A stretch of DNA of 51,615 nucleotides, taken from the NCBI GenBank assembly GCA_947487385.1, contig CANKWU010000012.1:1-51615 (forward strand), given 5' to 3'. The notes under the pieces were generated by a model. It was not told the origin of the DNA, did no database searches, and saw nothing but the letters and a program-made list of their open reading frames with translations. The translations under genes and the position numbers were made by a program. Positions 44,311 to 51,615 of the stretch are shown one piece after another. Source of the DNA: Spartobacteria bacterium. GTDB lineage: Bacteria; Verrucomicrobiota; Verrucomicrobiia; Chthoniobacterales; UBA6821. Position 1 is the stretch's first letter, and each line of letters begins with the position of its first letter.

Positions 44311-45009
44311 ATGAAAAACAACCTGAAACACCTCCTCACGATCGGCCTTCTTGCCGCATCACTCGGATCAACCCAATCTCTCAAGGCTGACCCGATCACA
44401 ATCTCCAGCGGCCATACCGACATATTCGAGGCCGAATATGAAAGCATCGGGGGAAGCAACAGCGTTCACCTTGGGGTGCATACGGATGATGGTCATTACG
44501 AACCGGGCGATGTCATCCTGGAGGTTGGAAATGCCGCCTACACCAATACGACTGCCTTTAACTCTACAATTGTCAGTCTCCTTGGAAGCAATGCATGGAT
44601 TCTGCCTGCTGATCTTGAGGAAGCGGCTGCACTTGGAGTGCTTCAGGCGGGCGTGGCCAAGTCCGGCTTAACTAATGCTGCTACCTTCACCATGCTTGGA
44701 GCGGGTCTGGATAACCCCGGAAACTTCGCACTCTTCACATCCGCCAGTTCCATCCGTCTTTCCTCCATCGGAGACACAGTGGGAACAAACAGCTTCAGTA
44801 TCAGCACCGGGCACATTCACTACAACTGGGGATTCTCCGCCCCCGGCATCTACACCTTCGATATGCAGGCGAGTTACGGGGGGGAGCAAAGCGTCGTCGA
44901 GACCTACACGTTCAATGTCGTTCCCGAGCCATCGACCTATGCCCTGCTTGGCGCAGGAGCCGGAATTCTCCTGATGGTCCGCTACAGATCTCTCCGACGT
45001 CGGGCCTGA
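44311..45009 (+). CDS. PEP-CTERM protein of the choice-of-anchor M type
   Basis: The 232-residue product has a signal peptide (MKNNLKHLLTIGLLAASLGS) and a C-terminal sorting signal: VVPEPSTYALLGAGAGILLM followed by the basic RYRSLRRRA. The body begins ITISSGHTDIFEAEYE and has HTDDGHYEPGDVILEVG, SNAWILPAD, GNFALFTSASSI, and GHIHYNWGFSAPGIYTFDMQ. From memory, the HTD start, a w-[IL]-LP segment and a final HxHxNWxF with GxY mark the choice-of-anchor M/TIGR03769 repeats of actinobacteria, which sit beside zinc/manganese-type ABC transporters. The conserved histidines could bind metal. A terminator-like hairpin follows the stop codon. Confidence 0.7.
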   Translation: MKNNLKHLLTIGLLAASLGSTQSLKADPITISSGHTDIFEAEYESIGGSNSVHLGVHTDDGHYEPGDVILEVGNAAYTNTTAFNSTIVSLLGSNAWILPADLEEAAALGVLQAGVAKSGLTNAATFTMLGAGLDNPGNFALFTSASSIRLSSIGDTVGTNSFSISTGHIHYNWGFSAPGIYTFDMQASYGGEQSVVETYTFNVVPEPSTYALLGAGAGILLMVRYRSLRRRA

Positions 45010-45027
45010 TATTTCAATGGACGATTC

Positions 45028-45075
45028 ATCTCCCAAGACGGCATTGCAGTTTGCTTGGGAGATATCGTTTTCCTA
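45028..45075 (+). terminator. Intrinsic-terminator-like hairpin
   Basis: ATCTCCCAAG (45028-45037) and CTTGGGAGAT (45054-45063) make a perfect 10-bp stem with a 16-base loop, followed by ATCGTTTTCC. It comes 19 bases after the PEP-CTERM stop. The loop is longer and the T-run shorter than usual, so it could also be a regulator site for the downstream gene, which starts at 45091. Confidence 0.5.
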
Positions 45076-45090
45076 ATCGTTCGGACAGGG

Positions 45091-45744
45091 ATGAGCACAA
45101 TGGTTGTCAATTCGGATGCCCCCACTTCCCGGCTCTGGGGCCTTCTGCGCGATCTCACCGACGGTCTGGCCCAACAGATGTTCTTCTGGGGGTGTGATGT
45201 GACCCACCCCGGGGGGAACGGACTGAGGAGAGCGGGGCTTGAGCGGATCGCGCGACTGGATTCGGGAGGCGAGGGGACAAGCCGCTATCATATCGGGAGG
45301 GAAGGGGGACGGATCGAGTTGCACGGCTTCTGCGCCGGATGGAGGCCGCTCGATCACGAAGCAGAGGGAGCGCTCTACATCCGCAGGGAACACAGGATAT
45401 TCATGACTTCCGGGGAAACGAATCCGGGGCGCTATGACATGCGGCGACTAAGGAGCGGCGCCGCCGAGGAGATCCTCTCGACGATGGGACCCTTCCTGCG
45501 CTGGTGGGCAGACTACGAGGAGTGGGCGGCGGAGACCTTCGGGAGCGACTGGCGCCAGTCATGCTGGCGCGGATACCTGAAGCTGCGCCCTCACCGGCCG
45601 TGGTTTCCACCGGGTGAGGGGCTTCACTGGCTGCGCGGGTTCATCGCCGCACCGTGCACCGCGGAACGACCCCGGAATATCCTCAGGAGCCGCCGGATCC
45701 CCGGGCTCCCTATTCATTCAAGACGAACCCAACCTTTTTCATGA
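45091..45744 (+). CDS. Uncharacterised protein coupled to the COG0523 GTPase gene
   Basis: About 217 residues from the ATG at 45091 (an ATG nine bases later is also possible). It is soluble, rich in Trp, Arg and Gly. Segments include [53 protein letters not shown]-like [11 protein letters not shown], and [12 protein letters not shown] do not recognise a family. The last ~25 residues look degenerate. Its TGA overlaps the ATG of the GTPase gene (45741-45744, ATGA), so translation is coupled and a shared job, such as being a client or partner of the metal-delivering GTPase, is a reasonable guess. Confidence 0.65.
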   Translation: MSTMVVNSDAPTSRLWGLLRDLTDGLAQQMFFWGCDVTHPGGNGLRRAGLERIARLDSGGEGTSRYHIGREGGRIELHGFCAGWRPLDHEAEGALYIRREHRIFMTSGETNPGRYDMRRLRSGAAEEILSTMGPFLRWWADYEEWAAETFGSDWRQSCWRGYLKLRPHRPWFPPGEGLHWLRGFIAAPCTAERPRNILRSRRIPGLPIHSRRTQPFS

Positions 45745-46994
45745 AAACAAACACCACCGCCCGGCGCCTGCCCGTCACCGTCCTCTCGGGATTCCTGGGA
45801 GCCGGCAAGACCACCCTGCTCAACAATATCCTCAACAACCGCGAAGGGAGGCGCGTCGCCGTGATTGTCAACGACATGAGCGAGGTGAATATCGACGCGG
45901 AACTGGTGCGCGACGGCGGTGCGGAACTCAGCCGCACCGAGGAGAAGCTTGTGGAGATGTCCAACGGCTGCATCTGCTGCACGCTGCGCGATGATTTGCT
46001 CAAGGAGGTGGCGCGTCTCGCCGACGAGGGGAGGTTCGACTATCTCCTGATCGAGTCGACGGGCATCTCCGAGCCGCTCCCGGTGGCGCAGACCTTCACC
46101 TTCACGGACGAGGGGGGCAGAAGCCTGCAGGAACTGACGCGTCTCGACACGATGGTGACTGTTGTGGATGCCGCCAACTTCCTGACGCATTACGAGGGTT
46201 CGGAAACGCTTCTCGACAGGGAGATCGCGCTCGGGGAGGGGGATGAGCGCTCGATTTCCGACCTCTTTGCCGACCAGGTGGAGTTCGCCGATGTCATCGT
46301 GATCAACAAGATCGATCTTGTCGGCACGGAGGAGCTCGCGGAACTTCGGGCGATCCTGCGGAAACTCAATCCCGAAGCCACGATCATCGATGCAGAGAGG
46401 GGGCGCGCGCCACTGGATCAACTCCTGGACACAGGGCTCTTCGACATGGAGAAGGCGCAAGCCTCGGCAGGGTGGCTCCGCGAGCTGAACAACGAGCACA
46501 CGCCGGAGACCGAGGAATACGGGATCGGCAGCTTTGTCTTCCGGGCAAGGAGACCGTTCCACCCGAAACGATATTGGGATTTCATCCATACCGAATGGGG
46601 CGGGCTGCTTCGATCCAAGGGGTATTTCTGGCTGGCGACGCGCCACGACATCGTGGGACTCTGGTCCCAAGCCGGAGGGTCTGCGGAATACCGTCCCGCG
46701 GCGCAATGGTGGGCTGCGGCACCAGAGGGCAGCCTTCCTGAGGAAGAAGAGTCACGGCTGGAGATCACAAGGGAGTGGCGCGAACCCTACGGGGACCGAC
46801 GGCAGGAACTGGTCTTCATCGGTCAGGATCTCCCTAGGGAGAAGATGCTCGAAGAGTTGGAACAGTGCCTGCTCACCGACGAGGAGATGGAGGCCGGGCC
46901 CAACGGCTGGAAACTCCTGCTCGAGGATCCCTTTCCCGCCTGGACCGCTCCCGAGGCTGGGGGCGAGGGAACCGGGGAGGGTGATCCCGACTGA
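45741..46994 (+). CDS. COG0523/CobW-type G3E GTPase, probable zinc metallochaperone
   Basis: The 417-residue product has Walker A ([17 protein letters not shown]), a switch-like [15 protein letters not shown], the metal-binding CxCC motif in [34 protein letters not shown] and NKIDLV. The C-terminal CobW domain has [13 protein letters not shown] and [12 protein letters not shown]. Proteins of this kind (ZigA, YciC, ZNG1 and others) bind zinc or another metal and use GTP to load it on target proteins, often under Zur control in zinc shortage. The neighbouring Fur-family genes and the ZnuA-type protein fit that role. Confidence 0.9.
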   Translation: MKTNTTARRLPVTVLSGFLGAGKTTLLNNILNNREGRRVAVIVNDMSEVNIDAELVRDGGAELSRTEEKLVEMSNGCICCTLRDDLLKEVARLADEGRFDYLLIESTGISEPLPVAQTFTFTDEGGRSLQELTRLDTMVTVVDAANFLTHYEGSETLLDREIALGEGDERSISDLFADQVEFADVIVINKIDLVGTEELAELRAILRKLNPEATIIDAERGRAPLDQLLDTGLFDMEKAQASAGWLRELNNEHTPETEEYGIGSFVFRARRPFHPKRYWDFIHTEWGGLLRSKGYFWLATRHDIVGLWSQAGGSAEYRPAAQWWAAAPEGSLPEEEESRLEITREWREPYGDRRQELVFIGQDLPREKMLEELEQCLLTDEEMEAGPNGWKLLLEDPFPAWTAPEAGGEGTGEGDPD

Positions 46995-47056
46995 TTTTCA
47001 TGGTTGGAAGGCCCCGTCCGGAAAGGAACGGGTTTTTTCCCCAACGTATCTCGCGG

Positions 47057-48202
47057 ATGGATGTCACTTTTTTCACCGGCTTTCTGGGTTCCGGAAAGAC
47101 CACCACGCTCAAGCGACTGCTTCGGGAGCACGGCGACGGTATGTCATTCGGTGTCATCGTCAATGACCTGAGCGAACTGGAGGTCGACGGCGAACTCATC
47201 GGCATGGAGGAGCGCGTCTCCGTCAAGAACGGTACGCTGGCCGTCCTCAACAACGGATCGATCTCGGGCGAGAAACTCGGATCCTTTGCCGGGGAGGTCG
47301 CCCGGATGAAGCAAGGGGGGATCCGTCATCTCCTCGTGGAGGCCTCGGGGGCCTCGCATCCCGCCGCAGTGATCGATGCCATCCAATCCGTGGCCGGAAC
47401 GACACTGCGCGCAGTGATCGCGATGGTCGATGCCCGTGCCCTTCTGCACGATCACGGAGGGGGTCTCGACCTCGTGGAGCGGTTGACTTCCCCTGCGGAG
47501 GATGACCCGTGTGCCGCCGATCTTCTGGCATCCCAGCTGCAATCTGCCAGCGTGATCGCCCTGACCAAGGCGGATCTCGTTCCCGAGTCGGAACTGGAGA
47601 GACTCCTGAGATCCCTGCACGCCATCAATCCCACAGCCACCCTGACTGCCTGTGTCTACGGGAAGCTCGATGCGCGCCTGATTCTCGAGTCGGCGCCTTA
47701 CCGGGGAGGTGTCGTGGAGCAAAGGCCGGATCAGGGGGGCGCTCAACGCTACGATATCGGCACGACTGTGGTGAGGAATTCCCGTCCGCTTCATCCACAG
47801 CGATTTCACACCCTTTACCGCGACCGCCTTGGTCTGGGGATCTTCCGGAGCAAGGGTTTCATCTGGTTTGCCAGCCGCCCGGCCGATGTCCTTCTCTGGA
47901 ACCAGGCGGGAGGGGCCATGGGGCTTGAATGGCTCGCCACATGGAGGATAGCGATCCTGCAGGGAGAGGGCGGCGTTCCTCTCCTGCAGGAGGAAAAAGA
48001 GCACCTACGCAAAGTCCTTCGGGATAGTGATCCGCTCTTCGGTGACCGTGGCAATGAACTCACGGTCATCGGGCACGCGATGGATCGCGCGGTGTTCTGC
48101 CGGGAGCTTGAGGAATGCTTCTGCACGGATGAGGAGGTGGAACACTGGCGACAAGGTGGCTCCTTTCCCGATCCCTGGCCGACCCGGATCAGGGAAACCT
48201 GA
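47057..48202 (+). CDS. COG0523-type G3E GTPase paralogue lacking the CxCC cysteines
   Basis: From the ATG at 47057 the product is 381 residues. Walker A (MDVTFFTGFLGSGKTTTLKR), VIVNDLSELEVDGELIG, LLVEASGASHPAAVID and LTKADLV are intact, as is the C-terminal domain (SRPLHPQRFHTLYRD, IFRSKGFIWFASRP). Where relatives have NGCICC this protein has NGSISGEKLGSF: two cysteines are serine and one is glycine. The high-affinity metal site is therefore missing while the GTPase looks functional. It follows the first GTPase by 62 bases and was probably duplicated from a common ancestor. It may act without zinc, use other ligands, or regulate its paralogue. Confidence 0.85.
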   Translation: MDVTFFTGFLGSGKTTTLKRLLREHGDGMSFGVIVNDLSELEVDGELIGMEERVSVKNGTLAVLNNGSISGEKLGSFAGEVARMKQGGIRHLLVEASGASHPAAVIDAIQSVAGTTLRAVIAMVDARALLHDHGGGLDLVERLTSPAEDDPCAADLLASQLQSASVIALTKADLVPESELERLLRSLHAINPTATLTACVYGKLDARLILESAPYRGGVVEQRPDQGGAQRYDIGTTVVRNSRPLHPQRFHTLYRDRLGLGIFRSKGFIWFASRPADVLLWNQAGGAMGLEWLATWRIAILQGEGGVPLLQEEKEHLRKVLRDSDPLFGDRGNELTVIGHAMDRAVFCRELEECFCTDEEVEHWRQGGSFPDPWPTRIRET

Positions 48203-48274
48203 GGTCAACGGGTTGACGCGAAGGAATCAGAGAGCGGTGGATTTCTAAGGGTTAAGGGATATAGTCTACCTACA

Positions 48275-49006
48275 ATGGATCCGGAACCACTCATCTCTCC
48301 TAGCCCCCGCGATGCGGAAGCGGTACGCGATTTCTTCAATGGCTGGACGCTCTATCGCAGGATCGTCGATAACGATTACCTCTATCACCGTTCCGTGGGA
48401 GATGTTTTCTCAAGGTGGCTAGACCGTATGGACGGCCCCTTCAATTTTCTTGATCTGGGATGTGGCGATGCAGAGTTCAGTTCCGGGATCCTGAGCGGAA
48501 GGGCGCTTCGCTCCTACACCGGGATCGACCTCTCCCCAGTGGCTCTTGAACTTGCCCATCAAAACACCGCCTCACTTGGCATCCCCTGCAACCTGATTGT
48601 CGGAGACTTCCTCCTGAGCCTGAGCGCATTACCTGAAGAATACGACCTCATCTACATCGGCCTCTCACTCCATCATCTTTCCCGTCAGGAGAAGGAATTC
48701 TTTTTCGGCGAGCTCCGTCGCAAAGTCTCACCGGGAGGATCACTACTGATCTTCGATCCCGTGCTGACTCCCGGTGAGGCGCGTGCTTCCTATCTGGGGC
48801 GCTGGTCCGATCATGCCCAGTGGGCGTGGAATGCATTGACCATAGAGGAGGTCGCGGGGGCCGTTCAGCACGTCACGACTTCTGATTTCCCCGAGGAACT
48901 CTCCACGCTCAACAGGATGGCAGTGGGCGCCGGATTCAATTCCGCAGAAGTCCTCTTCATGGACCGGACAGAATTCTATGCCCTGATGGTGTTTCAGGCG
49001 GCATGA
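48275..49006 (+). CDS. Class I SAM-dependent methyltransferase
   Basis: The 243-residue product carries motif I FLDLGCGDAEFSSGIL, motif II TGIDLSPVALELAHQN and the later YDLIYIGLSLHHLSRQEKEF with GGSLLIFDPVL. This is a small-molecule-type methyltransferase; the substrate cannot be told. No biosynthetic partners are next to it, and it starts 72 bases after the second GTPase gene. Confidence 0.82.
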   Translation: MDPEPLISPSPRDAEAVRDFFNGWTLYRRIVDNDYLYHRSVGDVFSRWLDRMDGPFNFLDLGCGDAEFSSGILSGRALRSYTGIDLSPVALELAHQNTASLGIPCNLIVGDFLLSLSALPEEYDLIYIGLSLHHLSRQEKEFFFGELRRKVSPGGSLLIFDPVLTPGEARASYLGRWSDHAQWAWNALTIEEVAGAVQHVTTSDFPEELSTLNRMAVGAGFNSAEVLFMDRTEFYALMVFQAA

Positions 49007-49084
49007 GCCTATCCCCTGATTGATCTCTCCAAGCAAGGGCTTGCCCTCCTATTGCTGATGGAGCTAGGCATCTGCCATGCAGAT

Positions 49085-49704
49085 GATGAACCCAGATTTT
49101 GCGATAGCGCTGGTGTAAAAGAGTAGGGAGCATCACCAATATGGTGAACCCGCAATACGAGATTGAGTATAGCGACGAGCAGGTGACGGCATGGGGAGGG
49201 ATGAGGCTGATGAAGGAGGTGCTTGAGAGGAGCGGCGTGAGCAGGCACTTGTCCGAGGCACCCCTTCCCGAGCCCGGGAGCAACCGTGGATATTCGCCGT
49301 TGGTGATGGTGGGGAGCTTTCTGGTGAACGTCTGGATGGGATGTTGCCGCATGAGCCACACCGAGGGCATGGGCCCCAGCCACGATGTCATCGCCTGGGC
49401 TCCTCGGGTGAAGGGAGATACCATCAAGTCAGCCGGCTATCGCCTTGTTCACGTCTTCATGCTCGAGATCCTCATGGTGAAGGATGGGGAGTGGCACTGC
49501 GACCCTGACTTTGCCGGAGGCATTATTTGTTCCATGGAGATCGAGTGGATCATGGGGGCAATCGCCTTCTCACAGCAGAACTCCAAAAAAGAGTTGAAAC
49601 AGAATCTGGAACTCATGCCGACCTACCTCAGAGAGGATTACCGCAAGCTTGCCCGCATCGTCCCCAAGGGCACCCCATGGCCTGAGAGCAGTTGCTGGGG
49701 TTGA
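49085..49704 (+). mobile_element. Decayed IS1380-type element
   Basis: A frame at 49141-49704 begins QYEIEYSDEQVTAWGGMRLM and continues KEVLERSGVSRHLSEAPLPE, then SNRGYSPLVMVGSFLVNVWM. That matches the start of IS1380-family transposases. After about residue 80 the similarity fades: SHTEGMGPSHDVIAWAPRVK is followed by sequence that looks like joined pieces, and the catalytic part is absent. The upstream CCCAGATTTTGCGATAGCG resembles an IS1380 end. No intact second end was found. The element is dead. Confidence 0.6.
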
Positions 49705-49762
49705 GTTTGTAATCACGGGGCCTAGGACACTCAGTGTCTCGTTCGAGTGCTAGTCTGTGTCC

Positions 49763-50002
49763 ATGAAGCTACTCCTGACACTCCTTGCCATTTCAGCATC
49801 CCTCCACGCCTAGGACTACTTGGGACAGTTGAGTGCCAATCTCTACGCTCCTGATTCTACGCCCAATCCCTACGGTCAGTACGGCAGCCCCTACGCCCCG
49901 AATAGCATCAACAACCCCTACGGTCCCAATGGGAGCCCCTACAGTCCGACTAGTGCAAGAAACCCATACGCCACAAAGGGACCAGCCATCGTCCATCCGT
50001 AA
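49763..50002 (+). pseudogene. Small exported NPYG-repeat protein interrupted by an amber codon
   Basis: The frame encodes a signal peptide (MKLLLTLLAISASLHA), then TAG at 49811-49813, then in the same frame DYLGQLSANLYAPDST, NPYGQYGSPYAPNSINNPYG, NGSPYSPTSARNPYATKG to a TAA. Small exported proteins with exactly this NPYG-YGSPYxPxSxxNPY repeat and a Gln at the stop position (SLHAQDYLG) are widespread, so one C-to-T change (CAG to TAG) has broken the gene. The rest of the frame is intact, so the lesion is recent or a sequencing error. Its function is unknown in the family. Confidence 0.7.
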
Positions 50003-50365
50003 TAAGGCCTTTTCGACCCCACCTCCTCCCAATGAACCATCTTCTATCTTCCATATTCGCGCCTCCAGCGCATCCCCATCTCCTATCTCCCATATCCGCG
50101 CCTCTGGCGCTTAAAACCCTTCAGTCTTCTTGAGCCCTCGATTGATGGCACTTGTCGCCCGACAAGCGGTGCCACCCCTTTGGGGCTACATCCGGTATTC
50201 TTCCGCACCGGTTCCCACCGCCTTGGTTCTCGACATCTCGACCCTCGACTTCAGCCTCCCACCTACCAGCCTAACAGTCCTCAGCCTAACCACCTAATGA
50301 CTCACTTTTAACTGCGCCTTCTTCCGCAGATTGACTCTCTTCTGATGCGGTAGTAAGGCTGAGTC
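50003..50365. other. Spacer holding two copies of the heptamer/hairpin element
   Basis: No gene is seen. Two elements lie here: 50038-50071 and 50077-50110. Each has ATCTTC or ATCTCC-type units ending in ATAT and then a GCGC hairpin. The right half (50120-50365) is C/T-rich without clear coding frames. No HigB-like toxin gene precedes the HigA-type gene. Confidence 0.6.
50038..50110 (+). repeat. Heptamer plus hairpin element, copies 1 and 2
   Basis: Copy 1 ends in GCGCCTCCAGCGC (50059-50071), copy 2 in GCGCCTCTGGCGC (50098-50110). Before each stand short C/T heptamers of the form CTATCTC. The same combination recurs at 50706-50748. Confidence 0.65.
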
Positions 50366-50659
50366 ATGAAGCCTGTAACACCTGGTGAAATACTACTTGA
50401 GGAGTATCTTGTTCCGCTCGCCCTTTCGCAGAATGCGCTGGGCCGCGCCCTCGGCGTCTCACCCCGCGCTGTCAACGAGATCGTCCTTGGCAAGCGCTGC
50501 ATCACTCCTGAGATGTCCATCAGGTTAGGTAAGTTTTTCGGACAGACTTCCGAGTTCTGGTTCCGGATCCAGAGCAACTGCGACTTCCGCCTCCTGAGGA
50601 AAAAAGAGCGGATGCTGACCGCAAAAGTCCGTCCCTTGTCCGAGTTGCAGGCGGCCTGA
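50366..50659 (+). CDS. higA: HigA-family antitoxin/transcriptional regulator, no toxin visible
   Basis: The 97-residue product has the HigA layout: [40 protein letters not shown] and [20 protein letters not shown]. It binds DNA by a helix-turn-helix and normally neutralises the HigB mRNase. HigB usually lies directly upstream, but only spacer is found there, so this looks like a solitary antitoxin. The gene itself is full length. Confidence 0.85.
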   Translation: MKPVTPGEILLEEYLVPLALSQNALGRALGVSPRAVNEIVLGKRCITPEMSIRLGKFFGQTSEFWFRIQSNCDFRLLRKKERMLTAKVRPLSELQAA

Positions 50660-50705
50660 AGATCGCTCGGCCCCACGAGCTTAGTTCATCTTTTAACTGC
50701 GCCTC

Positions 50706-50748
50706 CCTATCTCCTATCTCCTATCTCCTATCTCCGCGCCTCAGGCGC
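50706..50748 (+). repeat. Heptamer plus hairpin element, copy 3
   Basis: Four units of CTATCTC (period 7) are followed by GCGCCTCAGGCGC (50736-50748), a 5-bp perfect stem with a 3-base loop. It lies between the HigA-type gene and the DUF3368 gene. Confidence 0.75.
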
Positions 50749-50781
50749 TTCATCCCATAACCTTCAGCTTGGCTCTATAAA

Positions 50782-51255
50782 TTAGCCCGTAACCAGTTTT
50801 CGTAAATCTTCTGAGATCCAGAACCCGGCATCGTCGTGGAGACGATCCATCAGCGTTCCTGCATCAGAGACTAGCCCTCGCTCTCTGGCCTCGATCAGCA
50901 CACCGACCAACCCGACTACCTTCAGCCCCAAGCTTTTGGCCGCGGAACGCCCCAGACGTTCATCGATCAGCAGAAAGTCGGCATTGCACTCCCTTGCCAG
51001 CACGATCGCCTCGGCTTCCCCAGCGCCCAGATCATGCCTCAACAGATTCACAAGTGAATGGTCGAGCACCGATTGCTGGCTGATCCAGACGGCCTCAGCC
51101 ACATTCACGGATCCTTCCTTATCGATCCCTGCCTCGACAACCTCCTTCCAAACAGCATCAGGTATTACCAAGGAACCGAAGATCTCCCGGAGCAGATCCA
51201 ACCTGCCGATCCGCCCAAGCGCAATCAGCGGCGAGGCATCCGATACTACGATCAT
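50782..51255 (-). CDS. DUF3368 PIN-like toxin
   Basis: The 157-residue product begins IVVSDASPLIALGRIGRLDL, the PIN-type start with its first acidic residue, has the GAGEAEAIVLA segment with the second, and LLIDERLGRSAAKSLGL with the third. The DUF3368 family members are presumed RNases of toxin-antitoxin pairs. Its ATG overlaps the antitoxin stop by ATGA (51252-51255). Confidence 0.85.
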   Translation of the reverse strand: MIVVSDASPLIALGRIGRLDLLREIFGSLVIPDAVWKEVVEAGIDKEGSVNVAEAVWISQQSVLDHSLVNLLRHDLGAGEAEAIVLARECNADFLLIDERLGRSAAKSLGLKVVGLVGVLIEARERGLVSDAGTLMDRLHDDAGFWISEDLRKLVTG

Positions 51256-51509
51256 GCACCCCGGAGCCTGGAGAGAGTGCCCGCATCCTCAAGGGCCTCC
51301 TCTGCTCCGTAGTGAGCACCAAGATTCCGCTCACCCAGATGAAACTGAAACTTCCCTACTGAAAGACCGGCTAGTTCCGCCGCTTTTCCCATCGAGAGAC
51401 GTCCAAGCGAGAAAAGCGAGATGGCCAGCTCCAGTTTCAAGTCTGGAACCGACATCCGGGCGGACTCCAGCACATCGGCTGGTAGCTCCATGGTCATTGT
51501 CGCAGGCAT
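51252..51509 (-). CDS. UPF0175-family antitoxin
   Basis: The 85-residue product has the family pattern MELPADVLESARMSVPDLKL, then LFSLGRLSMGKAAELAGLSV and GKFQFHLGERN. UPF0175 proteins are the usual partners of DUF3368 toxins, and the gene directly precedes the toxin with a 4-base overlap. The two form one operon and probably repress their own promoter. Confidence 0.87.
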   Translation of the reverse strand: MPATMTMELPADVLESARMSVPDLKLELAISLFSLGRLSMGKAAELAGLSVGKFQFHLGERNLGAHYGAEEALEDAGTLSRLRGA

Positions 51510-51569
51510 ACTTCACCAGTACTCCTCCATCCCGCACCCGTCAACTGGGGAAGGTCTCCGACAGCCCCC

Positions 51570-51615
51570 ATCTCCTATCTCCTATCTTCTATCTTCTATC
51601 TTCTATCTTCTATCT
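51570..51615 (+). repeat. CTATCTC/CTATCTT heptamer array at the right edge (copy 4, cut)
   Basis: Tandem heptamers run to the window end, first CTATCTC and then CTATCTT. The hairpin part expected after them would lie outside the window. Confidence 0.75.

Noticed and set aside
45714-46706. A 330-codon minus-strand frame
   Set aside because: Antisense to the first COG0523 GTPase gene; no recognisable domain.
49763-50002. Pyrrolysine or programmed readthrough at the amber codon
   Set aside because: The stop sits at a signal-peptide junction where relatives have Gln, and no pyrrolysine genes or readthrough signal are seen.
50706-51615. CRISPR-like array
   Set aside because: The repeats are 7-base tandem units without spacers, and no cas genes are present.

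Overview
The window looks like a chromosomal segment of a member of the Verrucomicrobiota. This is inferred from the gene content, not proven. The clues are a PEP-CTERM-tailed exported protein, a giant exported protein built from autotransporter-associated beta repeats plus RCC1-type repeats, a pseudopilin of the type common in this phylum, GlgE, and outer-membrane porins. Many clear genes also start without a Shine-Dalgarno sequence, behind C/T-rich leaders. Most of the window is ordinary chromosome, with accessory patches near both ends and at 11.4-19.0 kb.

0-3 kb: an array of Rhs C-terminal cassettes on the minus strand. A broken Rhs repeat piece sits at the left edge. Two tandem units follow, each made of an almost identical Rhs core tail, a different toxin-like tip and a small exported candidate immunity protein. 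3-11.3 kb: housekeeping genes, namely a MidA-type methyltransferase, a membrane protein with a Pro/Thr-rich region, an IscA/HesB protein, purS-purQ-purL, a membrane protein and RNase III. 11.3-19 kb: tRNA-Lys(CTT), a very large exported hydrolase-repeat protein with homopolymeric C tracts at its start and inside the coding sequence, then gene remnants and small unknown genes. 19.1-22.4 kb: prs, rplY, pth, rpsF and ssb. 22.5-31 kb: a xyloside-use cluster with an exported GH31 enzyme carrying a PA14-like insert, xylulokinase, xylose isomerase and a sugar permease. 31-38.2 kb: mutL (without the endonuclease motif), a GNAT gene, larB, a MurU-like nucleotidyltransferase and an AmgK-like kinase, most of them overlapping, followed by glgE.

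38.3-48.2 kb is the most interesting part and looks like a metal-homeostasis (probably zinc) cluster. It has a ZnuA/TroA-type binding protein, two Fur-family regulators, a beta-barrel-like protein with a His/Glu-rich loop, an OprB-type porin, a PEP-CTERM protein resembling the choice-of-anchor M family, an unknown protein, and two COG0523 (CobW-type) GTPases. The unknown gene overlaps the first GTPase gene by ATGA. The second GTPase has lost all three cysteines of the usual CxCC motif. Palindromic candidate operators lie in the control regions. 48.2-51.6 kb: a methyltransferase, a decayed IS1380-type transposase, a small exported repeat protein interrupted by an amber codon, a HigA-type antitoxin without a visible toxin, a UPF0175/DUF3368 toxin-antitoxin pair, and a dispersed element made of CTATCTC heptamers plus a short hairpin.

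All calls come from reading the sequence and remembered family patterns; no database search was run.
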